From: Haliclona indistincta
Lineage: Eukaryota > Porifera > Demospongiae > Haplosclerida > Chalinidae
Direction: 5' to 3'
DNA length: 64,000 nucleotides
NCBI GenBank assembly: GCA_964017065.1
Contig: OZ024783.1
Location: 6,738,093 to 6,802,092, forward strand
Shown here: piece by piece, positions 11,771 through 22,746 of the stretch
How the letters are laid out: every line of letters begins with the position of its first letter
Numbering within the stretch: position 1 is the stretch's first letter
The notes under the pieces: model-generated
Seen by the model: only the letters and a program-made list of their open reading frames with translations
Told to the model about the DNA's origin: nothing
The model's database searches: none
Translations under genes and position numbers: made by a program

Positions 11771-13640
11771 TACAACTTGTTACCATTTCTATTCTTGACA
11801 TTCATTGTCGCTCCATTTTCTACTAGTACTTTAGTATGCAGCTATCACCACCATGACTGCCGCAGTAGCAGCGACCGCCAGCACCACGATCTGAACTCGC
11901 TTCTTCATGTTCATGATTATTTAGTTCCAAGATCGGGTATGCCTGAACTGATCTAACAATTTTACTTGTGATGAGGATGGTAGTGTTTGGAGAAATTATG
12001 TGGGCTGTTGGAATTGCACAGTTCCAACTGCAACTGCATTTATGATGTACTTATCATTGCATCATAGGTGGAGACTGCAGTTATGATGGTGTTGGTACTA
12101 GTGCATAGAGAGACCAGGTGAAATTGATGAAAGATTAAAATAATCGCAAAGGTTGATTTAATAGTTGTTTTAGTTAGTATTAGGTCGGTATCGTCTAACA
12201 TCGTTGCTGATGTGACACTGACATACCAAGAATCAGCTTGTGGAGAATTGTATCTTAGCTGTAACTCCAGAGGATTCAATCCTGTTTACTGATAATTGTT
12301 GGTATATCATCAGTTTCCTTATATTAATGTGCATATATTTTATTCCTTCTAAAATCACACCATAATTTCAAATACTTCAGAGGCCTTCTAAATCTGTCTA
12401 CACAAATTCGCAGCACTTTTGTGTCATTAATGAAAGAAATCCGATCATTAGTTGTCAGTTGCTGGCACTTGCTGGTACAGTCAGACCATTCGATAGACAC
12501 GTATTTTATCCCGGTTGCAGTACCAACTTCTTGAATTTTTTTTTCCGTGAGCTTGGCACCTTTTCGTGAATACAGACTCATAGCGACAAGCTCCCAGTAT
12601 TCTTTTTAGCTTGGTTTGGCGGAGGACCCTTTTCCAGGAAGTACTCCACAAGTTTAAATAAGTCGATCTTTTTTGTATTCATCACTGGTGGAGGATTGAG
12701 AATAAACTAGCTGCAATCTCAGAAATGACACATGGGAGAACTGCTTCTCTATTTTATTCCCAACTCTCAAGTCTCTTGGGAGATCATCAAAGCAAAATTT
12801 AAATGTATTCTTTTATCTGAGGGCTTAAACCACATCAATCTTGTGAAATGTGTCTACAAAGAAAGCTCATTTATGTGGTATTCTGGAGGAGATGATTTCC
12901 GTTTTATTTGTCGTACTTTTGAAACTTTTAACACCTGTAGCATAAGTAGAATTTTATAGCATAAGACACTAATTGTATTATACTAAAACATTTAAGGAAA
13001 ATGCATATCCATCAGCTCTGCATTTACGGCGAAAAGCTACAACTGGTATTTTTCACTCTGGATGAAACTCAGCACATTCTGAACAAACAGAAAATATTGC
13101 TGAGTTGCAGGTAGTATTTACGCAGAAATCAATTTTCTTACATCATAAGAAGAAAAGCTCAATGTTGTACTTAGCTAAAGTTTTACATACTTTCACATTT
13201 GCTGACACTTGCATAATAATTCACTCACAAATGTATTGATTCTAAATGTTGTCAATTTAAAGTTTCTTTGACTTGTTCCAAGCTCCAGACCTGACGACAC
13301 TCGTCTTTTCAATGGAGACGATGTACTAACTGGTCCGTTGGTATATTATGTCCCACCCGAACAGTCAATGTGGAGGGAAGAATTTTTCAATTTTATCAAT
13401 TTTCTTACATCCTAAAAAGAAAAGCTCAATGTTGTACTTAGCTACAGTTTTACATACTTTCACATTTGCTGACGCTTGTATTACCAAGCTCGATACAATT
13501 CATATGAACTGGTCCATCGGTGTATGTTCCACCCAGACAGTCAATATGGATGGATGAACTGTTCTCAGAACAACTCCACCTTTAGGTGTAAACACTCTTC
13601 TGCCAGGTGCATAGTAAGCTTGAATTTAACATATCCTGAA
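11771..13640 (-). pseudogene. Receptor-like multi-module gene, tandem unit 2 (decayed)
   Basis: Near-copy of 7836-9640 displaced by about 4.0 kb (for example the TSP1-like exon is at 12581-12324 against 8765-8319). Order on the minus strand: K (13620-13465, here with the Cys codon intact), partial K (13390-13320), J (13180-13000), TSP1-like exon with IEWSDCTSKCQQ, and an exon with RYNSPQADSWYVSV (12279-12040). The copy then differs from unit 1 by a 90-bp insertion at 11836-11925, which puts stops into the Ig-like exon frame. The TSP1-like exon has a small shift upstream at about 12600 relative to unit 1. Confidence 0.5.
11836..11925. other. 90-bp insertion difference flanked by TTAGT
   Basis: Unit 1 reads straight through ACTTTAGT into TCCAAGATCGG (7910-7925). 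Unit 2 has 85 extra GC-richer bases plus a second TTAGT at this point, so a 5-bp target duplication is the simplest explanation. On the minus strand the insert encodes MNMKKRVQIVVLAVAATAAV and a further hydrophobic stretch before a stop. That is the pattern of a signal anchor, but expression is unproven. Confidence 0.5.
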
Positions 13641-14809
13641 GGACCAATAACGATAACTATTATAGAAAATAATTCAGGTGATACGGCTACACACATTAAT
13701 AATTATAGTCATTTCACAACCTGAATTGGAATGAACTAATTTTATAGCTGTTATGGCGGATGCTGAGAGATTGAAGATTCCTGTAAACTTACGTGTCCAT
13801 GTGCAATTGAGAAGTGCATGACTCAAATGTAGTTCAGTGCAATGCAAAGACATTGTTCAATCATACCACGTCCTAGAAGTGTTGACTGTCAGTCCGGACA
13901 CAACGCGATTCGCACCGCTCCCTACCTGATTCAAAGGGTTACCGTAAAGCGCTGTGACTTGAACTCTAACCACTGATAACATTACTCTGCTGAGAGCAAC
14001 AGAACTTCCATCTTAAGAACGCAAACCAAAGATCAACGATTGAAGTATACTTATTTACTTACCTTGCTATAAAGACATTGTCACATTATCATCAGACACT
14101 TGATGGGACCCGTTAGTAATACAAGTGACTAATGACTAAGCTCCTGTTTGGAGAGAAGCCAGAAGCAATGATGATATACTACAACACAATGAGTACCAGG
14201 TGTGGAGGACGTTAGCTCAGTTGAGTACTGAGAAATTGAAGCTCACGAGCATGTATGACACATAGTAAAACAAAGACCTTGCAAATTATACAAGTGCCAG
14301 TCTGTTGTTTCTATCCTGAAGGACCAAGAAAGTAACCTATCATACGGTTTACACACTATTATAGTCATTCACAACCTGTATTGGAATTGTGCTTTCTATA
14401 GCTGTGATAACAGATAATAAGTTTGGTACAGTGAAATTGAAGAGTCCGTTATACTTACTTGTCCATGTACAATTTACAAGACTCGAATTTAGTTCAGTGC
14501 AATGCAAAGATCATATTTGATCATAAAGACCATATTTCATATATAAGAGGCCTCTGCAGCTTTCTGCACAAAGCACCATGTAAAGTTGGCGAGTACCAGC
14601 AAGAATTGTTCATAAATTGATAATTGCTAAACTTGATAACAAGCTCCGCTGAACTTTATGTCCTGAACTTGATGTCGATTGCTGAACTTGATTTCTTGAT
14701 GTTGTTGCAAGATCCATCATTTATTACGTCATAACCAACTTTAGAAGTGTTTTATACAGTGCTCCTCCAGTTTGGATTATAATACGAGCCATATTCTTTA
14801 AGCAATACA
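13641..14809 (-). pseudogene. Further module L copies, decayed
   Basis: Two partial module L copies (13960-13760 and 14520-14370) and linker sequence such as CACAACCTG(A/T)ATTGGAAT, which recurs at 10905, 13716, 14370, 16006 and 23382. Frames are broken. Nothing else is recognised. Confidence 0.35.
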
Positions 14810-15542
14810 ACTTTCACATTTGTTGACGCTTGCATTAGCAAGGCCACTGCAATGCATACGAACTGGTCCGTTGGTGTATATCCCACCCAGTCAGTCAATA
14901 TGGAGGGATGAACTATTCTCAGAAACAACCCCACCTTTAGGTGTAAACACTCTGCTGCCAGGTGCACAGTAAGATGAAAGTAGATTAAATTTGATGTCAT
15001 GACCAAAAAAAGCTGTACAGCCATTACAGTATTATTTTATCTTTGGTTTATCAACAGTTGCATATACTGGAATTTCTGTCTGCAAAAGGTAAGACAGTGG
15101 CGTATCTAGGGTCCGTTGGTCGGTGTACGTACCACTTGGACAGTCAATATTGATGGATGAATTGTTCTCAGGAACAACCCCACCTTTAGGTGTAAACACT
15201 CTACTGCCAGGTGCACAGTATGATGAAAGTAGATTAAATTTGATGTGATCACTGTCTTTGCTTATAAGATTCGATCTTACCTTGCACCTTCGGATGGAAT
15301 ATGAACAAGTCTGGCTTTGAAGACTGGAACCGACTTGCATGCAATTTTGTAGGCATTTGACTCACAAGTCTTGACTTGTTTGTAGATACCATATACCCAA
15401 GTTCCGTTGCCACTTTCTCTATTTCTTTTGTGACATAATCATTCAGTGACAGTTCTTTTAGCGGAACCAAACTGACATCAGAGTGCATAAATCCTTCAAC
15501 ACGTTGTAATATTGCACTTGCATCAACAGATGAGTGAGACAT
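14810..15542 (-). pseudogene. N-terminal exon plus two K modules
   Basis: The first exon (15281-15542) opens with ATG, reads MSHSSVDASAILQRVEGF and continues to SSKPDLFIFHPKVQ, where a clean GTAAGA donor follows. The KPDLFIF string resembles the core of PD-(D/E)XK nucleases, but the supporting residues are not visible, so this is weak. The next segment (15240-15105) is an intact-looking module K: SSYCAPGSRVFTPKGGVVPE, then SINIDCPSGTYTDQ. A second K (15005-14815) has TGA at the Cys position and is a pseudo-copy. A remnant of the same donor at 9660-9680 shows that other units once had this exon. Confidence 0.45.
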
Positions 15543-15546
15543 TTTT

Positions 15547-15945
15547 TGCCGGATTTCCGAAGATAGCGAACTGGTTTATGAAGAGCTTCAACGCATTATC
15601 CAGTATTGTCTTTCGCAGATTCGTGACTTTCAGCGTTTTCCCATGCTCCGAGACCGCATGAATCAGGTTGTTACCTCTCTATTACGACAGCACCTACCCA
15701 TCACTAATACGATGGTTGAGAATCTAATTTTTATAGAGCTGGCCTACATCAACACCGATCATCCTAAGTATCAAGGATGATAAGTGAGTATTAAGTATTT
15801 ACTAACAAAGGTTAGCTTACTCCCATTAGTTATTCTATAATGATTAACAGGAGTGCCGCTATCAATGAAGAAAGTTGGGATATGATTAATGCTCCATTCG
15901 ATGCGTCCGATTTCCGTGGTAGAGGTCTGAACAAAACTTTGAACG
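15547..15945 (+). pseudogene. Dynamin-1-like (Drp1) stalk fragment
   Basis: The plus strand at 15556-15774 encodes ELVYEELQRIIQYCLSQI, then FPMLRDRMNQVVTSLLRQHL and MVENLIFIELAYINTDHPKY. This is the signature of the dynamin middle/stalk region and is closest to Drp1/DNM1L, a GTPase that constricts mitochondria and peroxisomes. The frame closes at TGA right after HPKYQG, where one extra G seems to shift it away from a GTGAGT donor. A possible next exon starts after TTAACAG at about 15852 and reads SWDMINAPFDASDFRGRG. The GTPase domain and GED are absent from the window, so this is a captured or decayed fragment. Confidence 0.7.
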
Positions 15946-16059
15946 ATAACTATTATAGAAAATAATTCAGATGATACGGTTACACATTATAATATTGTAG
16001 TCATTTCACAACCTGAACTGGATTGAGCTTATAAAGCTGTTCTAAAAGATGAGTTGGGT

Positions 16060-16850
16060 ACTGAGAAATTGAAGGTTCCCGTAAACTTACGTGTCCATGT
16101 GCAATTTACGAGTGCATGTCTCGAATGTAGCTTGGTGCAATGCAAAGACATTGTTTGATCATACCACGTTTTAGAAGTGTTGACTGTCAGTCCGGACACA
16201 ACGCGATTAACTCCGCACCCTAATCTAAAGGGTTGCCGAAAGGTGCTGTGACCTGAACTCCAACCACCATTATTGCTGATAATATCACTGCTCTGCCGAG
16301 AGCAGCAGAACTTCCATCTTAAGAATGCAAAACAAAGATCAATAATTAAAGTATACTTCTGTACTTACCTCGCTATGAAGACATTATCATCAGACACTAG
16401 TTGGGAGAACTATTTGGAGAGAAGGCAGAAACAATGATGATCTACTACAACACAATGAGTACCAGGTGTGGAGGACATTAGCTCACTATCACTACTACAC
16501 CTTCCTCGCTATAAGGGTATTATTCTGGACCATGTTGATGAAGGAATTATTCGGGCAGATAATTGAGTGATTCCCATTAATGAACTCGTAACAAACGGTG
16601 AAGTTCCCGGCAGCAATTTCAGACCTCCTAAACATAAAATCTATGTGCAAACAAAGACTTGAAATACGAAAACAAGCAGTGACTGAGTACATAATATTAA
16701 GATGCTCATTGATTTTTAATGTAGTTCGGTGCAATGCAAATAAAACCATATTCGGTCATGCCATGTTCTAAAAGTGTTGATGGTCAGCTAGTCCGGACAC
16801 AACGCGATTAGCTCCGTACCCTAATTCAAAGGGTTGCCGAAAAGCTGGTA
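16060..16850 (-). pseudogene. Module L copies at the left edge of the ACTR10 duplication
   Basis: Two decayed module L copies. One (16250-16080) reads NRVVSGLTVNTSKTWYDQT and a CTW motif before a GTAAG donor. The other (16840-16500) carries INEHLNIMYSVTACF and NFTVCYEFINGNHSIICPN. The sequence from about 16790 is duplicated at 23559, marking the left part of the tandem segmental duplication. Confidence 0.4.
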
Positions 16851-17033
16851 ACTCTATATCAGAACAAAGAGCTAATAACAGGAGGCTTCTCCATTTACTT
16901 TAAAGTATTACTTTCTGCACATGTCCTATGTTTTTCCTACAGACATCTGGAGTCATGGTTTTCCAGAAAGTTTTAATGCCATCAATTAGTGTCTACATAT
17001 TCCTCGGCTTGTATTTGTGTTTTAGAAAGTACT

Positions 17034-17330
17034 TTAGACTAGTCCAATAGAGTTCAAATCTGGACTATCAGCTGGCGTCTTGAACCAGTTGACTCCCTTC
17101 TCTTCTAAGAACTGCTTGGTGTACTTGCTGCAGTGTTTCGGATCGTTATCCTGCTGGAAACGATGCCCTGCTGGAAACACGTCTTCAAAGAAAGGAAGCA
17201 GGCCTTGCTCTAAGATAGAACAGTATCGTGTGGAATCCATATTACCCGTGAATATGACTACGAGTGTAGCTCCACGACTAGAAATTCCAGCCTAGATATG
17301 CACTTTTATGGAGTTCTTGGTACTCTACTA
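17034..17330 (-). mobile_element. Tc1/mariner-type transposase fragment, copy 1 (dead)
   Basis: Minus-strand frame with FQQDNDPKHCSKYTKQFLEE and VNWFKTPADSPDLN, the central DDE-family core of Tc1-like transposases (second catalytic Asp in QDNDPKH; PDLNP-type motif). The upstream AGISSRGATLVVIF is preceded by TAG where Trp is expected. The DNA-binding domain, the end of the catalytic domain and terminal repeats are missing. The same stop is in the second copy, so inactivation preceded duplication. Confidence 0.75.
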
Positions 17331-17399
17331 TCCTTGACACTACCTCACTAAACAAAGTAAAGGGTTAGTATATCTCGATTGTGTACATGAGTCTTGACT

Positions 17400-17900
17400 T
17401 TCGGTGACATATCCAACAGTTATGTCTAGAAATCCTACGAATGGGTAGCAATGAACCGGGTCTTGAAGTCTTGTGACACAAACTGTACTTTCGAAAATGA
17501 CTTTAAAGTGGCTGTGTCAACACTTTCTCTATATTATGTACTCTTGGTATTATGCAAACTTGAAAAATTCCATGAAAGAGTAACTCCTCTTCCTCTATAC
17601 ACACACTTGTCCACTTCAATAATTTCTCTTGGTTTGTAAGCAGACTACACAAGTGTTGAGAACGCCGTACATGTATTTGTCTTTGTGCATCTCACATAAT
17701 CAGTAATCAAAATCCTCTCAAACAATTATTGCTGGTCAACATTTGGTATGTGTCTCCTACAAGATGAGAATGGAGAAGCAGTTCCTTTTGTGAAGAACCT
17801 TATCCAACCATGTGGTGCTAAAAAGGAAAGTGGGCACAGGAAACAGTGAATCTGCTACATGTAGGAGTGGCTTTATTCTCACAATGGAATAAATATGGTC
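17400..17900 (-). pseudogene. Unrecognised ORF remnant, paralogue of 24234-24640
   Basis: This region aligns with 24220-24713, where a 124-codon minus frame (MDKVLHKRSTASPFSSSRRH, then KYIYGGSQHLCSLLTDQE) is still open. Here the same sequence carries indels and the frame is broken. I do not recognise the protein. Its position next to the Tc1 remnant might suggest transposon origin, but no transposase motif is present. Confidence 0.3.
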
Positions 17901-18276
17901 AAGTACTTTACGTGACAAAATCTATTAGAGACACAGTCTCATCCGAGTTGGTTGTCAAAGTGATCATGATTGGACCGGGAGTCATCAATTGCCTGCGTGC
18001 TGAGCTATAGTTTACTACTTGGTACACAAGTTAGTAGAATAGGTTCACTACTGGTCGTGCATTTTTACCTTTCAAACGCTGATACATGTAACTCAAAAAA
18101 TTTTGCGTTTAATTGGCGTTCCTCTTAGTTACAAAAATTGGAGTATTAACAAAAAACTAGTTCACGTATGAGAAAATTCGAAATTTATCGCCTAAATAAT
18201 TTTCAAAATAGTCACTACACTATAATTTTGATGTACGTGTGCGGTTTTTTGAGAAAAGGGGTCACTTCACTCCTGC

Positions 18277-18462
18277 AATTTTTGAACGCACGCCTGTTTT
18301 CAAATAGCTGCTAATGAGTCAAAAATTACTGAAATTCAATGAATTTTTTGTGAATATTTGATCGTTCTGCTTGCTGTAAGTCAAATTTTAGAGCCATGGT
18401 ACTAAATTTGGATGATTGGCAGCAAGTTGAAAACATGCGTGCGTTTGAAAATTGCAGTAGAG
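18277..18462. repeat. Foldback repeat upstream of ACTR10 exons (copy A)
   Basis: TGCAATTTTTGAACGCACGC at about 18276 returns as the near reverse complement GCGTGCGTTTGAAAATTGCA near 18437. The equivalent pair in the duplicated unit is at about 25127 and 25300. The short ATG frame inside (18399) is a by-product. Confidence 0.5.
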
Positions 18463-20139
18463 AACAAAATTCTCCTGAAAATAGTACTACAAATGTTCGT
18501 ACTTTTTAGATTGTTGTCTACTGTACTGTATTTTGTATAATGTGTTGCATTTTGTGATTAGTGTATTCATGTTGATTATTGTATTTATTGTTCTCTCTTC
18601 CAGTTAGAACTTGTTTTGTGCGTTCAAAGGACAGTGATAGAGAAGCTCCCAATGTAACCTACCCTCTCGGCTCAAAGCATCAACTGTGTGTGGATGGATA
18701 CATACGGTAAACATGATACATGACGTGACTAGTATTACTGTGGAGCTGTACTGGTTGAAATTTTTGAATTACAGAATAGCGGTCCTGCAGTATCATAGCT
18801 CAGCTAGTCTGTCTGTGTGCAGTACAGGGCAATGCAGTGTAACTAGGTGTCGTTTACTAACGATTCCTGAGTGATAGCTATAGCTGTGTGACAGCAGGGT
18901 GACATGGTCTCATACTGAGCAGAATCTAGTCATGTTAGCTTGTGTACTGGGCAGCAATGTCAGCGTATTGGCTGTTACCCTTTGTCGAATAAAGAAATTG
19001 TTTGTCACTCGTAGAAAAGCAACAAAATATCTTGTTGTCTTTTGCTTCTTTGTGACATGACTTGTACTAGTCCAAAATGTCATAACTAGCATAGCTAGCA
19101 TAGCTCTGCTCAAGTGCTCGCCATGCAGTCGGCGATCATTCAGTCATGATCATTCAGACTAACATGTGTAATGTGCTGATGCTGTGTTGCTGTTGTTATT
19201 GTGCAGTACTCGTGCTACTGACTGCTTGTTTGAGAGCTGGTCTGTGGACGCTACTCTACCAGCCACAATACTGGACTCACTACTAGAGGTACAACCATAA
19301 CCACACAGTGCATTCACAGTAGCTATGTATGTGACTACGTAAAATGAATGAGTTCAAGTGGGATCAGGGCTTTATTTTGAATTTAGCCAGCAGGGCTAAT
19401 TGTAACTAGCCCAAAATAGTTTCTAATAGCCCAATGAAATAATTAAGCTAATTATGCTTTTGTGAACTTGATTCTACACAAATTCTGCAGTAAGCTTACT
19501 AGTTTCTCTAGCCAGCTGGGCTACCAACCTGTAAATTTTACTAGACCAAACTAAATTTGATCAGCCTCGGGCTAGTGCTAATTTGAAGCCCTGAGTGGGA
19601 TGTAACTAGTGGGTAATTTTCGTGAATTGAGCACTCTAGCTTTTTCGCGAGTTTTATTTTTCACAAACAGCCCCTGACATATTATCATTTCTTCAAGATA
19701 TGCGAGTTATATTTTCGCAGCTCAAGCAAAAACTGCCCAAATTTAACCCTGTGAAAATGACCCTATAAGTTGTGGTATGTTTTGAATAAATGAGATTCCT
19801 ATATAGATACATAAACAGTTTGTAATTTAAAACATCACAGTTGTACTTTATGAAGAATTATTATCCTTGGAATTAGTTACATGTATCTTTGATGAGTAGT
19901 CATTTTAATCGGGCATGGCTATCACGTGCCATTAAATTTTCTGGTCTACTTGCATTATTCTATCTATTGTCATTAACCTGTTAGCTACTCTGTGTTGCTT
20001 GTCTAGTGTTCACTGGATTGTAGGAGACAGCTCAGTGAGAATATCGTACTGATTGGTGGAACAGCTTCTCTTGTTGGAATAAGGTTAGATACACATTAAC
20101 TACTGCTGCTACACATTAATAACATTGTGATTAGCTGTA

Positions 20140-20288
20140 CAATGGAACCTCTCTATAACGGACAAATGCCTTTTTGTCCCTATCATGGAGGTGTCCTTTA
20201 CATGGAGGTTCAATCTGTATTTTTATGTGAATCAGCAAATTATGGAGGTGTCTGCTATTGGGAGTGTCCGTTGAGAGAGGTTCAACTG
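20140..20288. mobile_element. Small TA-flanked MITE (CAATGGAACCTCTC ends)
   Basis: Inverted ends CAATGGAACCTCTCTATAACGG and its near reverse complement at 20267-20288, flanked by TA on both sides (20138-20139 and 20289-20290). This is the pattern of pogo/Tigger-type Tc1/mariner MITEs. It lies in the intron before ACTR10 exon D. Confidence 0.6.
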
Positions 20289-20342
20289 TATACTGAGTGT
20301 AAAATTGTGTGGAAGTTTAAAATGTATGAGTACATATATATA

Positions 20343-20558
20343 CAGTGGAACCCCTCTAATCCAGACACCCTTGGGACTCGCAATAGTGTCCTGATGTCAG
20401 GGGTCGTTGTATGTGCAAGTATTGATTTAAGACCATATGCAGTGCTTTGTATGTCCTTATTTCATGGTGTCCACAGTGAGGGTACTCTGTATTGAGTTGT
20501 ATTGCATGTGGGTTAGGTTCTTAGTCGACATTGTGCCCTGATTACTGCTGTTCCACTG
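20343..20558. mobile_element. Second TA-flanked MITE abutting ACTR10 exon D
   Basis: Begins CAGTGGAACCCCTCTAATCC and ends with GTTCCACTG, with TA on both sides (20341-20342 and 20559-20560). Its right end stops 8 nt before exon D, so the polypyrimidine tract of the acceptor overlaps the element. The same arrangement is in copies B and C. Confidence 0.55.
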
Positions 20559-22044
20559 TATCTCAGTTGGAGACTAAAGCAGGAGATGGCTGCTCTGATC
20601 GAGACAAGGAGCAACAGATATGGATCTCTTGCTGCTCTAGACTTCAAATTCCATTCTCCTCCAGCTCATCCTAACAGCGCAGCTTGGCTGGGAGGTAAGT
20701 GACATGCACCACTACTCTGTCAAAATCATGCTTAGTCAAGAGATCGATTCAGCACCAAATACTACATTACATTGTTTATGTACTACCAGGATTTGATTTT
20801 GAGGACAAAGGAGCGCTCCCTAGTATGTAGCACAAGGGTTTTATGAGTTTTTATTCTGTGTGAATCCCGTTGGTGAACATTGGTCCAACTAATTTAACCA
20901 TAGCAACTGTTAAGGTACAAAAGCTATTTTGATGAAACTTTGCAGCAGTTGTTGACAGTACATGAATACAGCCTATCAAATCACTGGATTCTTACATAAA
21001 CCAGTACTAACAGTTGTGGTGTAGATTCACTCCCAAATGTTTTTATATACATGTGCTTTTAGAACAATGTGTAAATGAAGGCTTGAATTCATCGATTGAA
21101 AGTTACCTATTCATTCTGCAGGCTCTTTGTTGGGCGCTTGTGAAACACCAGTTCTTGAGCGATCAGTATCACGTGATGAGTTCAGGGAGACCCGTTGTCT
21201 GCCGGACTGGCTGTCATGTGACCCGAAGCAGCAGGAGAACCTGAAGGATGTGGTGGTTGGAAAGCTCCTCTCGTCATCTAGTTCACACAGCAGTAGAAAA
21301 CTTCCCTCACATTCAGCACTTTTTAAAGACACATCCGGATCAAAATTAGACAATTTATGACTTCACATTATCTGTTTTAGATTCTATAACATACATGGTC
21401 TCGTCAGCTGTATGTATCTGCCAGGGAATCAAAATTTGGAATAGTAATTTTGAGCTTTTGTGCATTTCAATTATTGTCTGTTTTAAAGTACCACCAATTA
21501 CAGCAGCGGAGTTTTAAAACTTGTGCCTGAAATGTGTAATAGCACGAGCAGTCTAAAGTTCGCCTATTTTTAGGTTATTTAATTTCTCAATCACTCCCAT
21601 ACACTACAGCCGCTGGGCGGAGCTAAATGGGACTCCGGAAGTGAATTAACGCTTCATTAACGCTTAATTACATTCTTTAGCCCGTTATTGGGAAAGGCTT
21701 ATTCTTACGTGTCCTACTGTCCCAAATCTCACCCAACTAGTCCCATAATCTCCCAAACCCCAGCAAAAAACAGCGCCACTACACACTAATACACACTACC
21801 AATCTCCCCGACCATACCCACCATTCCGTACAATGAGTGGGAGAGCGCAGCTCGGGACCCACGTTGGACCAGCTCACTCACTTCGTTCGTTCGCTGACAT
21901 ATCCCGTACTGGATGGACCAGTCCCCGACCGTACTATACAGTCCCGTACGAACTAGCGAGCCACATGACGTATTGGACGTAGCATATGATTTCTAATATG
22001 ATTACCAAACTGATTTTATAAATAATTCCATCCTACTAAAAAGA

Positions 22045-22704
22045 ATGACAGACACAGATTACAAAGTATTCGAAAACCGACGAGTCTACAGTACCGGACT
22101 AATTCAGCGATATTGCGATAAATCCGAGTCGTGGATTTCCTGCAAGACAAACGCTAAAAACAGCGGTGGGTATCTACAGATTGGAATAAACAAAAAAATG
22201 TATCGAGTACATCGATTAGTTGCAAAGCTATTCCTTCCTGTACCAGTCAACGAAGAAATGACTCAAGTGAATCATATAGATGAAGACAAAACGAATAATC
22301 ACGTAACGAATCTCGAATGGTGTACTGGTTCACACAATATTCTCCATTCAGTGAGTTCACGAAAGAAACAAGAACGTCGCTGGACGAATCTAGCTGACTA
22401 TACGTTTGGATACGATGAAATCATGATTCCATGTCCAGACATAGTCACAACGACAGGACTAATAACATGTGTAACATCGTGGGGAACAGTGATCGTAGGC
22501 AACAAAGTCAACGTAAATGTTAAAAAACATAATAATCATGTAGTTTATCAACCAACAACCCACCATGGACGAAAGTGGTACAGTGTAGCAAAACTTGTAT
22601 TGAAATATTTCAAGCCGGATGAATTCGACGAAGAAAAACTCGTAAAACATCACGACGGAAACCCGATGAATAACAAAATCGAGAATCTATATCAACTAGA
22701 CTAA
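22045..22704 (+). CDS. Double HNH endonuclease-type protein, intronless
   Basis: A complete 219-codon frame starts with ATG at 22045 and ends with TAA at 22702-22704, with no introns. The first half has the classical phage/virus HNH layout: YRVHRLVAKLFL, then VNHIDEDKTNNHVTNLEWCT and a following HNILHS. Here the paired His, central Asn and final His/Asn positions are all visible. The second half repeats the layout in shorter form: WYSVAKLVLKYF, then LVKHHDGNPMNNKIENLYQL. HNH proteins of this type act as homing or packaging-associated nucleases in phages, large DNA viruses and some mobile elements, and are unusual as animal genes. The intact frame amid pseudogenes suggests recent arrival or selection. 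Alternatives are contamination in an assembly gap or an inert integrated viral gene. No obvious animal promoter is seen. Confidence 0.75.
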   Translation: MTDTDYKVFENRRVYSTGLIQRYCDKSESWISCKTNAKNSGGYLQIGINKKMYRVHRLVAKLFLPVPVNEEMTQVNHIDEDKTNNHVTNLEWCTGSHNILHSVSSRKKQERRWTNLADYTFGYDEIMIPCPDIVTTTGLITCVTSWGTVIVGNKVNVNVKKHNNHVVYQPTTHHGRKWYSVAKLVLKYFKPDEFDEEKLVKHHDGNPMNNKIENLYQLD

Positions 22705-22746
22705 TGATCAGTTATATTTCATAACTTATCATTACTGAGCTAATTC

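Larger units (their letters stand above)
18604..21360 (+). pseudogene. ACTR10: ACTR10/Arp11 C-terminal exons, copy A (5'-truncated)
   Basis: Five exons join in frame with GT-AG introns: 18604-18706, 19207-19288, 20007-20083, 20567-20694 and 21122-21360 (TGA). The product contains VRTCFV, ATILDSLLE, CSLDCRRQLSENIVLIGGTA, FKFHSPPAHPNSAAWLGG and LPDWLSCDP. These are the C-terminal part of actin-related protein 10, the pointed-end (Arp11) subunit of dynactin, which caps the Arp1 filament and supports dynein-driven transport. Only about 209 residues of a roughly 400-residue family are here. The region upstream of the first exon is a foldback repeat and a dead transposon, with no ATP-binding half. 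The joined frame is open, but a functional protein is unlikely without the N-terminal half. Copies B, C and a fourth fragment lie at 25478, 40339 and 57847. Confidence 0.8.

Noticed and set aside
18399..18510. Possible upstream ACTR10 exon starting MVLNLDDWQQVE
   Set aside because: It lies in a foldback repeat, has no good splice sites and does not resemble the ACTR10 region before VRTCFV.
20127..20495. 122-codon plus ORF in the ACTR10 intron
   Set aside because: It spans two MITEs and is not open in copies B and C.
21111..21353. 80-codon minus ORF conserved in three copies
   Set aside because: Its conservation is explained by the ACTR10 exon E on the plus strand.
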